Shown here piece after piece: positions 1-5,074 of a stretch of DNA of 5,074 nt; position 1 is the stretch's first letter, and each line of letters starts with the position of its first letter. The notes under the pieces are model-generated. The model worked only from the letters and a program-made list of their open reading frames with translations, was not told the DNA's origin and searched no databases. The stretch is taken from positions 1-5,074 of the forward strand of contig CAMHDX010000109.1 of the NCBI GenBank assembly GCA_946183895.1, given 5' to 3'. The position numbers were made by a program, and so were the translations under genes. The DNA is from an uncultured Porphyromonadaceae bacterium (GTDB lineage: Bacteria; Bacteroidota; Bacteroidia; Bacteroidales; Muribaculaceae).

Positions 1-1289
1 AGAACGACGGCAACTGGCCGTTGATCAGCAGCAACTTCAATAGCGGTCAATATCGCCGCTATGCGGTGACCTTTGTCGAGAACCACGACACCCAGTATCG
101 TGATGCCAGCAACCCGCTGGATCCCCTCAAGAAGGACACCATTGCCGCCAACGCTTATATGCTGGCTATGCCCGGCACCCCTTGTGTGTTCTATCCTCAC
201 TGGAAGGAGTACAAGAAGGAGATTAAGGCGATGAGCGCCGCCCGCAAGCTCGCCGGCGTCAACAACATGAGTTCCTACGCCCTCAAGGCGTCGACCGCGA
301 CCAACTTCGCCATGGCAGTGACCGGCACCAAGGCTCAGCTCACCGTGGCTGTGGGAAGCAAGTCCGGCTCGTACAACGGCCCGAGTGGAACCACCGAGAT
401 CCTCAAGGGCTATCACTACAAGTACTTCCTCGCCAACACTGCCGAGGTGGCATGGATTGACCTGCCCAGCGGCACCTACAAGAACGGTGAGGAGACCGCC
501 AAGATGATTGCCGTGAGTGCCACCAGCGGTGCGCAGATTGTCTACACCACCGACGGCAGCGAGCCCACCGCCACCAACGGCACCAAGGTGTCGAGTGGCA
601 GCACCCTCAAGATCACCAAGGCGATGACCCTCAAGGCAGGTTTGCTCGTGGGTGGCAAGGTGACTAACGTGTGCACCCGCACCTACAAGATCAAGGCTCC
701 CTTCACGCCCTACACCATCACCGTCTACCTCAAGGACCCGATGACCAGCGCAGCCAAGTGGGCTAATGTGAACTACTACATCTGGAGTGGTGCCGACAAC
801 AATGCCCAGCTCATGGGCGACTGGCCCGGCACTCAGGTGACGACCACCAAGACCCTCAATGGCGTGAAGTACTACTACAAGACCTTCGACGTGACGATGG
901 AGGACTACTACCTGCAGGCAGTGTTCAACAACGGCGTGGCTCCCAGCAGCACCGACCCGAAGAACGTCCAGAGCGATGACACTCCGCGCATCTACAAGGA
1001 CGCCGTGTTTGAGCTGGGCGACTTTAACAACGCCAACGGCCACTACAAGCTGAACAACATCACCACCGACGACCTCGTGACAGCGCTGAACAACGCATCC
1101 GGCGGTGGCAATCCGTGTGATGTCGACGGCAACGGCGAGGTCAACGTGGGCGATGTCAACGCGGTGCTTGCCGAGATTCTGGCACACCCCGACGGCAAAG
1201 GCAGCAGCCAGTATGATGTGAGCGGCGACGGTGCCGTCAACGTGGGTGATGTGAACCTCATCCTGACTTACATCCTCGAGCACGCATGA
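1..1289 (+). CDS. Secreted multi-domain alpha-amylase (GH13), C-terminal part, with CBM26-like module and dockerin; 5' end outside window
   Basis: Endo-acting hydrolase of alpha-1,4-glucans (starch, glycogen), expected outside the cytoplasm. The frame is open from base 3, so the start lies upstream; the TTG at 21 is an internal Leu. Residues below count from that TTG. FVENHDT at 18-24 is GH13 conserved region IV, with the transition-state-stabilising Asp at 23. The nucleophile and acid/base regions are off-window. Next come the barrel end and C-terminal beta domain (to about 145), a chitobiase/hexosaminidase C-terminal-type beta module (about 147-225, signature YTTDGSEPT), and a CBM26-like starch-binding module (about 231-345, with YYIWSG, GDWPG and FNNG). 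A two-repeat type I dockerin (367-421) ends the protein. I see no T9SS sorting domain. The GH13 call is firm. The subfamily and exact substrate cannot be decided, and CBM26 is assigned from motif pattern only. A hairpin terminator follows 28 bases after the stop. Confidence 0.9.
   Translation, partial: NDGNWPLISSNFNSGQYRRYAVTFVENHDTQYRDASNPLDPLKKDTIAANAYMLAMPGTPCVFYPHWKEYKKEIKAMSAARKLAGVNNMSSYALKASTATNFAMAVTGTKAQLTVAVGSKSGSYNGPSGTTEILKGYHYKYFLANTAEVAWIDLPSGTYKNGEETAKMIAVSATSGAQIVYTTDGSEPTATNGTKVSSGSTLKITKAMTLKAGLLVGGKVTNVCTRTYKIKAPFTPYTITVYLKDPMTSAAKWANVNYYIWSGADNNAQLMGDWPGTQVTTTKTLNGVKYYYKTFDVTMEDYYLQAVFNNGVAPSSTDPKNVQSDDTPRIYKDAVFELGDFNNANGHYKLNNITTDDLVTALNNASGGGNPCDVDGNGEVNVGDVNAVLAEILAHPDGKGSSQYDVSGDGAVNVGDVNLILTYILEHA
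1119..1280 (+). repeat. Two-repeat dockerin type I module at the amylase C-terminus
   Basis: Two calcium-loop repeats are encoded at 1119-1181 (DVDGNGEVNVGD then a helix) and 1215-1280 (DVSGDGAVNVGD then a helix). Each fits the dockerin F-hand pattern, with Asp at loop positions 1 and 12, Asp/Ser at 3, Asn/Asp at 5, Gly at 6 and Asn at 9. A linker of about 11 residues separates them. The family binds cohesin domains to anchor enzymes to a scaffold. In Bacteroidales the partner is generally uncharacterised, so docking is inference here. Loop positions 10-11 are Val-Gly in both repeats. Confidence 0.88.
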
Positions 1290-1317
1290 TGCCCTGATAG
1301 AGCATCCGTGATAATAC

Positions 1318-1348
1318 AACAGGCACGGCAGCAACGCCGTGCCTGTTT
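1318..1348 (+). terminator. Rho-independent-type hairpin after the amylase gene
   Basis: A perfect 12-bp inverted repeat (arms 1318-1329 and 1336-1347) flanks a 6-base AGCAAC loop. The core is GGCACGGC/GCCGTGCC and the outer AAC/GTT pairs run into a short T run (1346-1348). It starts 28 bases past the amylase stop and ends 94 bases before the galactanase ATG. The T tract is short, so some read-through into the GH53 gene is possible. Confidence 0.72.
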
Positions 1349-1442
1349 CACTCAAAACAACTAACCACCCAATTATTAACACCGGTGGCAGTCTCCACAG
1401 GCGGGATTGCCCGACCTTAAAACCAACCGAATTAAACCTAAC

Positions 1443-2687
1443 ATGAAACGAATCTTCCTATTCATGATTGCCGCCGTGGCGCTCGTCATGAGTGCGGGCG
1501 CGCAGCAGCGTGCCGGCAAGTATCGTCACCTTGACGTGAACTATGACGGCTCGATCAACGTGGGCGATGTTAACTTGATCCTCACCGCCATCCTTGAGGG
1601 TCACACCGACCCCGCTGAGGGCGAGGACGAGATTGTCGTGCCCGACTACTATGCCGGCGGTGACATCTCGTTGCTGCCCAGCTATGAGGCGAGCGGTGTG
1701 AACTACCTGGACACGAATGGCAGCTTCATTCCCGACGTGATTGGCTACCTGAAGGCTAACGGCTGGAACTCGCTGCGCGTGCGCCTGTTTGTCAACCCCG
1801 AGAACGCTACCGCCGAAGCTGTGGGCGAGGGTGTGCGCCAAGACCTGAACTATGTCATCGCCCTGGGCAAGCGCATCAAGGCTGCCGGCATGCAGTTCAT
1901 GCTTGACTTCCACTACAGCGACACGTGGGCCGACCCGACCAACCAGACTACGCCGGCAGCGTGGGCATCGCTTGACGATGACGCGCTTGGCGTCAAGATG
2001 TATGAGTACACGCGCGACTGCCTTGCCGCGTTAAAGGCTGCAGACGCTACGCCCGACCTGATCCAGACGGGCAACGAGATTTCTTACGGCGTGTGCTGGG
2101 CTCCCGCCGGCGGCACAGCCATCAAGGCTGTCGACAGCGGTGGCTGGTCGCGCTTCCTCGCGCTCGAGAAGCAGGCAATCAAGGCTTGCCGCGAGGTGTG
2201 CCCCGACGCCAAGATCATTCTGCACACCGAGCTGGTGCGCAACCGCACGTTGCTCAAGAGCTACTACCAGAACGTTGACGTGCTGGACTACGACATCATC
2301 GGTTTGAGCTACTATCCCTACTATCATGGCTTGTTTGATGCCCTCAACGGCGCGTTGAGCGACATGGAGAGCGCTCACCCCGACAAGGATATCATGATTT
2401 GCGAGACCGGCTACTTCCATGTGTGGCAGCCCGAAAATGTCAAGTTTGACTATTCGGCGACCTATCCCATCAGCCAAGCCGGCCAAAAGGCGTTCACCGA
2501 TGCCATGGTGCAGCAGTTGAAGAATCACCCCAACGTCAAGGGCCTGTTCTGGTGGTTCCCCGAGGCTAATGACGGCGGCCTGTGGCCCAACCAGGTGCGT
2601 ACAGACTGGTACAACGCCGGCTTGTGGGACAACCAGACCCACTACGCCTCGCCGGCAATCGCCAGCGTAGGCGCCTTTGCCGAGTAA
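1443..2687 (+). CDS. Secreted endo-beta-1,4-galactanase (arabinogalactan endo-1,4-galactosidase), GH53, with N-terminal dockerin repeat
   Basis: Cleaves beta-1,4-galactan side chains of pectin (type I arabinogalactan), probably outside the cytoplasm. The 414-residue protein opens with MKRIF and a hydrophobic stretch ending SAGA|QQ near residue 20. This is a signal peptidase I-type peptide with no lipobox Cys, which decides the ATG start. One dockerin repeat follows (31-52), then a linker and a full GH53 barrel from about 70. Family motifs are RVRLF (112-116), LDFHYSDTWADP (154-165), the TGNE strand with predicted acid/base Glu212, and ICETGYF with predicted nucleophile Glu321. The tail GLFWWFPEANDGG...WDNQ is typical of the family. 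No clear Shine-Dalgarno precedes the ATG; the leader is A-rich, as usual in Bacteroidota. An in-frame TTG at 1407 would bury the signal peptide. No SusC/SusD pair is seen nearby. The family call is secure; substrate is inferred from family. Confidence 0.95.
   Translation: MKRIFLFMIAAVALVMSAGAQQRAGKYRHLDVNYDGSINVGDVNLILTAILEGHTDPAEGEDEIVVPDYYAGGDISLLPSYEASGVNYLDTNGSFIPDVIGYLKANGWNSLRVRLFVNPENATAEAVGEGVRQDLNYVIALGKRIKAAGMQFMLDFHYSDTWADPTNQTTPAAWASLDDDALGVKMYEYTRDCLAALKAADATPDLIQTGNEISYGVCWAPAGGTAIKAVDSGGWSRFLALEKQAIKACREVCPDAKIILHTELVRNRTLLKSYYQNVDVLDYDIIGLSYYPYYHGLFDALNGALSDMESAHPDKDIMICETGYFHVWQPENVKFDYSATYPISQAGQKAFTDAMVQQLKNHPNVKGLFWWFPEANDGGLWPNQVRTDWYNAGLWDNQTHYASPAIASVGAFAE
1533..1598 (+). 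repeat. Single dockerin type I repeat right after the galactanase signal peptide
   Basis: Residues 31-52 of the galactanase form one calcium-loop-plus-helix unit (DVNYDGSINVGD, then VNLILTAILE). Canonical ligands sit at loop positions 1, 3, 5, 9 and 12. It matches the second amylase repeat (1215-1280) at 17 of 22 residues. Classical dockerins have two such units in tandem and usually sit at the C-terminus. Here there is one, at the N-terminus, so it may be a half-dockerin or a calcium-binding spacer. Confidence 0.85.
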
Positions 2688-2706
2688 TCGCGCGTCACCC
2701 GATACA

Positions 2707-2750
2707 ATGCGAGCGGGGGAGCATGGATAGCCATGCTCCCCCGCTCGTGT
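2707..2750. terminator. Long hairpin between convergent genes, probable bidirectional terminator
   Basis: Arms 2710-2726 and 2731-2747 are perfectly complementary over 17 bp around a 4-base ATAG loop. Two G-T wobbles and one A-T pair extend the stem outward to 2707 and 2750. It lies in the 85-base gap between the convergent galactanase and reductase stops, 22 bases beyond one and 25 beyond the other. Neither side has a good T tract, so termination rests on stem strength, and the element may mainly act as an RNA 3'-end stabiliser. Confidence 0.75.
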
Positions 2751-2772
2751 GTATCCAGTGAGGCAAGCGTCG

Positions 2773-3549
2773 TCAGGGGCGCAGGCGCATCATCAGCTCG
2801 TCAAAGTCGATTTGGTGCGCGTCAAACTCCGGACCCTCGACACACACAAAGCGCGTCTTGCCGCCCACGGTGACGCGGCAGGCACCGCACATGCCGGTGC
2901 CGTCGACCATGATGGCGTTGAGCGACGCCTCGGTGGGCACGTTGTACTTGAGCGTAAGCAACGACACGAACTTCATCATCACTGCCGGACCGATGGTGAT
3001 GCAGCGGTCCACGTGCTCGCGTTGTAGCACCTGCTCCACGCCCACTGTGACCAGACCTTGCTGGCCGTAGGAGCCGTCGTCGGTCATGATGATGACGTCA
3101 TCACTGCTGGCGCGCACCTCGTCCTCGAGGATAATCAGGTCGCGCGAGCGTCCCGCCAGCACACTCACCACGCGGTTGCCGGCTGCCTTCATGGCGCGGA
3201 TGATGGGCAATAGCGGAGCCACGCCCACACCGCCGCCGCAGCACAGCACGGTGCCGAAGTTCTCGATGTGTGTCGCCTTGCCCAGCGGGCCGACCACATC
3301 GGTGAGCGCGTCGCCCGGATTGAGCGCGCAAATCTTGCGCGTGCTGTCGCCCACAGCCTGCACGACCAGGGTGATGGTGCCTGCCACGGGGTCGGCGTCG
3401 GCAATGGTCAGCGGAATGCGCTCGCCCTTGTCGCCACAGCGCACAATCACGAAGTGTCCGGCGCGGCGAGCGCGGGCGATGAGCGGTGCCTCGACCACCA
3501 GCTTGGTCACGGCTGCCGAGAATTGCTCCTTTGCGATAATCTTGTTCAT
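2773..3549 (-). CDS. NfnA/SudB-type FAD- and [2Fe-2S]-binding reductase subunit (sulfide/dihydroorotate dehydrogenase-like)
   Basis: A 258-residue cytosolic flavoprotein of the ferredoxin-NADP reductase fold. The family supplies the small subunit of NADH-dependent ferredoxin:NADP oxidoreductase (NfnAB) or sulfide dehydrogenase (SudAB), passing electrons between NAD(H), FAD and a large GltA-like subunit. Visible motifs: RIPLTIAD (44-51) in the FAD domain, VVGPLG (85-90), a nucleotide-binding CCGGGVGVAPLLPI (103-116), and a cluster site with Cys221, Cys224 and Cys236. Asp216 stands where PyrK has its first Cys ligand (DGTGMCGAC against the PyrK pattern CGxGxCxxC). This favours NfnA over PyrK, together with the GPEFDAHQIDFDELMMR tail. 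The ATG at 3547-3549 gives a normal family length. It lies 92 bases downstream of glnS on the same strand and is the last gene before the convergent hairpin. No NfnB/GltA-like partner is adjacent. The product may be listed as a PyrK-like protein in automated annotation. Confidence 0.88.
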   Translation of the reverse strand: MNKIIAKEQFSAAVTKLVVEAPLIARARRAGHFVIVRCGDKGERIPLTIADADPVAGTITLVVQAVGDSTRKICALNPGDALTDVVGPLGKATHIENFGTVLCCGGGVGVAPLLPIIRAMKAAGNRVVSVLAGRSRDLIILEDEVRASSDDVIIMTDDGSYGQQGLVTVGVEQVLQREHVDRCITIGPAVMMKFVSLLTLKYNVPTEASLNAIMVDGTGMCGACRVTVGGKTRFVCVEGPEFDAHQIDFDELMMRLRP

Positions 3550-3641
3550 GTCGTTCGGTGCGAGGTTCGTCTCGCGGTATAATCTGGTTTATAGTTGTTG
3601 TGTTCGATGTGGATTAGCCTCCTGTGCAGTGCGGCGCCGTG
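3550..3641 (-). promoter_or_regulatory. Spacer upstream of the reductase gene with small inverted repeats
   Basis: This 92-base gap separates the glnS stop from the reductase ATG. It holds a short hairpin (GCGAG 3560-3564, CTCGC 3571-3575, 6-base loop) and an AT-rich inverted repeat (TATAA 3578-3582, TTATA 3589-3593), locally AT-rich in a GC-rich window. I find no convincing Bacteroidota TTTG / TAnnTTTG promoter on the minus strand and no strong terminator after glnS. A local promoter and co-transcription with glnS are therefore both possible. The inverted repeats are short enough to be chance. Confidence 0.25.
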
Positions 3642-5074
3642 TCACTTCGCGGCGATTTTTGCCCAGCTGTCCTTCAGGCCGATGGTGCGGTTGAACACCA
3701 GGTGGTCAGCGGTGCTGTCGGGGTCAACGCAGAAGTAGCCGATGCGCTGGAACTGGAACTTATCCTCGACCTTGGCGATGCCGGCGAGGTACGGCTCAAT
3801 CTTGACGTGAGGCAACACCTTGAGCGAATCCGGATTGAGCAGCTCGCGGAAGTCGCGCTCGGCCTCTGCACTCGGGTTCTCAATCGAGAACAGGCGGTCG
3901 TACAGGCGCACCTCGGCGTCCACGGCATGGCGCGCGCTCACCCAGTGCAATGTGCCCTTGACCTTGCGGTTGCTGCCCTCGCTGCCGCTCAGGGTGTCGG
4001 GGTCGTAGGTGCACTGCACCTCGATGACGTTGCCCTCGGCATCGTGGGCGCAGCCGGTGCACATCACGATGTAGGCGCCCTTGAGGCGAACCTCCTTGCC
4101 GGGGGTGAGGCGGAAGAACTTCTTGGGCGGATTCTCCATGAAGTCGTCACGCTCGATGTAGAGCTCGCGGCTGAAGGGCATCTGGTGCGTGCCGGAGCCT
4201 TCCTGCTCGGGATTGTTCTCCATCTCCATCATCTCCACGCGGTCGTCGGGGTAGTTGGTGATGACCACCTTGAGCGGGTTGAGCACCGCGCTCACGCGAG
4301 GCGCGTTGTGGTTGAGGTCCTCGCGAATGCTGTGCTCCAGCAGGCTGATGTCGTTCAATGCCTCATACTTGGTGTAGCCGATGGCGTCGAGGAAGTTCTT
4401 GATGGATTGCGGCGTGAAACCGCGGCGACGCAGGCCGCAGATGGTGGGCATGCGCGGGTCGTCCCAACCGGCCACCAGACCCTCCTTGACGAGTTGCAGC
4501 AGCTTGCGCTTGCTCATCACGGTGTGGTTGAGGCGGTTGAACTCGATTTGGCGCGGGCAGTACTCGTCAACCTTGTCGCCCGCCAGCAGGCGCACGAAGT
4601 AGTCGTACAGCGGGCGGTGAGGCACGAACTCAAGCGTGCAAATCGAGTGGGTCACGCCCTCAAAGTAGTCGCTCTGGCCGTGCGCGAAGTCGTACATCGG
4701 GTAGACGCACCACTTGTCACCGGTGCGCCAATGGGGCTTCTTGATGATGCGGTAGATGATGGGGTCGCGAAAGTGCATGTTGCTGCTTGCCATGTCAATC
4801 TTGGCACGCAACACGTGGCTGCCCTCCTCAAACTCGCCGGCGTTCATCCGCTGGAACAAGTCGAGGTTCTCCTCAACCGAGCGGTCGCGATAGGGACTGT
4901 TGACACCGGGAGTGGTGGGTGTGCCCTTTTGCGCGGCAATCTCCTCGCTCGACTGGTCGTCAACGTAGGCGTGGCCCTCCTTGATCAGGCGGATGGCGAA
5001 GTCATACAGACGCTCAAAGTAGTCGCTGGCATAGTACAGCCGGTCGCCCCAGTCGAAGCCCAGCCAGTGGATGT
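3642..5074 (-). CDS. glnS: Glutaminyl-tRNA synthetase, class I; N-terminal part outside window
   Basis: Charges tRNA-Gln with glutamine in the cytosol. 476 residues are visible, from IHWLGFDW at the right edge to the stop at 3642-3644. Compared with the E. coli enzyme as I recall it (about 554 residues), roughly the first 80-90 residues, with the HIGH motif, are missing because the window ends. Recognisable GlnRS blocks in order: SDYFERLYDFAI, NSPYRDRSVEENL, LRAKIDMAS with RDPIIYRI, KWCVYPMYDFAH, THSICTLEF, the KMSKS-equivalent VMSKR (bases 4506-4520), GWDDPRMPTICGLRRRG, then the anticodon-binding beta-barrels with KEVRLKGAY, KGTLHWVSA, EVRLYDRLFS and VFNRTIGLKDSWAKI. These blocks separate it from GluRS. 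The frame stays open to the window edge, so the TTG at 4857-4859 is an internal Leu, not a start. One oddity is that the stretch before VMSKR looks two residues short against E. coli. GlnRS in bacteria is known to derive from an ancient eukaryote-to-bacteria transfer. Confidence 0.97.
   Translation of the reverse strand, partial: IHWLGFDWGDRLYYASDYFERLYDFAIRLIKEGHAYVDDQSSEEIAAQKGTPTTPGVNSPYRDRSVEENLDLFQRMNAGEFEEGSHVLRAKIDMASSNMHFRDPIIYRIIKKPHWRTGDKWCVYPMYDFAHGQSDYFEGVTHSICTLEFVPHRPLYDYFVRLLAGDKVDEYCPRQIEFNRLNHTVMSKRKLLQLVKEGLVAGWDDPRMPTICGLRRRGFTPQSIKNFLDAIGYTKYEALNDISLLEHSIREDLNHNAPRVSAVLNPLKVVITNYPDDRVEMMEMENNPEQEGSGTHQMPFSRELYIERDDFMENPPKKFFRLTPGKEVRLKGAYIVMCTGCAHDAEGNVIEVQCTYDPDTLSGSEGSNRKVKGTLHWVSARHAVDAEVRLYDRLFSIENPSAEAERDFRELLNPDSLKVLPHVKIEPYLAGIAKVEDKFQFQRIGYFCVDPDSTADHLVFNRTIGLKDSWAKIAAK

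Noticed and set aside
1126..1289. Type IX secretion C-terminal sorting domain on the amylase
   Set aside because: The C-terminus is fully explained by two dockerin repeats and ends right after the second helix; no beta-rich sorting tail remains.
1407..1442. Upstream in-frame TTG as the galactanase start
   Set aside because: It would place 12 mostly polar and charged residues before a standard Lys-Arg plus hydrophobic signal peptide. The ATG at 1443 fits far better.
1458..1913. Open 151-codon minus-strand frame over the galactanase N-terminus
   Set aside because: It is antisense to the signal peptide, dockerin and barrel start, which all match known families. The opposite frame shows no domain.
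2031..2642. Open 203-codon frame on the minus strand across the galactanase gene
   Set aside because: It lies fully antisense to the clear GH53 catalytic domain, has no recognisable motif, and is expected from the GC-rich codon use of the real gene.
2773..3549. PyrK assignment for the reductase subunit
   Set aside because: The first Cys ligand of the PyrK cluster pattern is Asp here, the tail matches NfnA/SudB-type proteins, and no pyrD is nearby.
3618..3623. AGGAGG on the minus strand as a ribosome binding site
   Set aside because: No ATG, GTG or TTG lies at a suitable distance downstream, and the reductase ATG is about 70 bases away.
3086..3694. Open 202-codon frame on the plus strand over the reductase and the end of glnS
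   Set aside because: It is antisense to two well-supported genes and its translation is low-complexity and rich in Ser, Arg, Thr and Pro. It is a shadow frame.
4857..4859. TTG as a start for a shorter glnS product
   Set aside because: The frame continues to the window edge with conserved GlnRS blocks, so this codon is an internal leucine.

Overview
The window looks like part of a GC-rich member of the Bacteroidales, probably a gut or rumen lineage near Prevotellaceae or Muribaculaceae. That placement is an inference. It rests on secreted starch and pectic-galactan hydrolases carrying Bacteroidales-style dockerin repeats, start regions without clear Shine-Dalgarno sequences, and the GlnRS and NfnA-like proteins. 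No rRNA or other phylogenetic marker is present to fix the genus.

Layout: the left half (1-2687, + strand) holds two secreted glycoside hydrolases. The first is the C-terminal part of a GH13 alpha-amylase. It runs in from the left edge and carries the NHD motif, the C-terminal beta domain, a chitobiase-type beta module, a CBM26-like starch-binding module and a two-repeat dockerin. After a hairpin terminator (1318-1348) comes a complete GH53 endo-beta-1,4-galactanase (1443-2687) with a signal peptide, one dockerin repeat directly behind it, and a GH53 barrel with both catalytic glutamates. The right half (2773-5074, - strand) holds two housekeeping genes: glnS (glutaminyl-tRNA synthetase, N-terminus beyond the right edge) and, downstream of it, an NfnA/SudB-type FAD/[2Fe-2S] reductase subunit. 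The two halves converge on a long perfect hairpin (2710-2747), a likely bidirectional terminator.

How they fit together: the two CAZymes plausibly act outside the cytoplasm on dietary plant polysaccharides (starch and pectic beta-1,4-galactan). They share near-identical dockerin repeats, which hints at a common docking partner. The reductase subunit and glnS have no evident link to glycan use. The reductase lacks its usual NfnB/GltA-like partner on either side.

Most of the window is ordinary. The most interesting signal is the shared dockerin code, with Val-Gly at the positions that set specificity in classical dockerins, found in enzymes of two different families and at opposite protein ends. 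A small deletion beside the KMSKS loop of GlnRS and the unpartnered NfnA-like subunit deserve a check.
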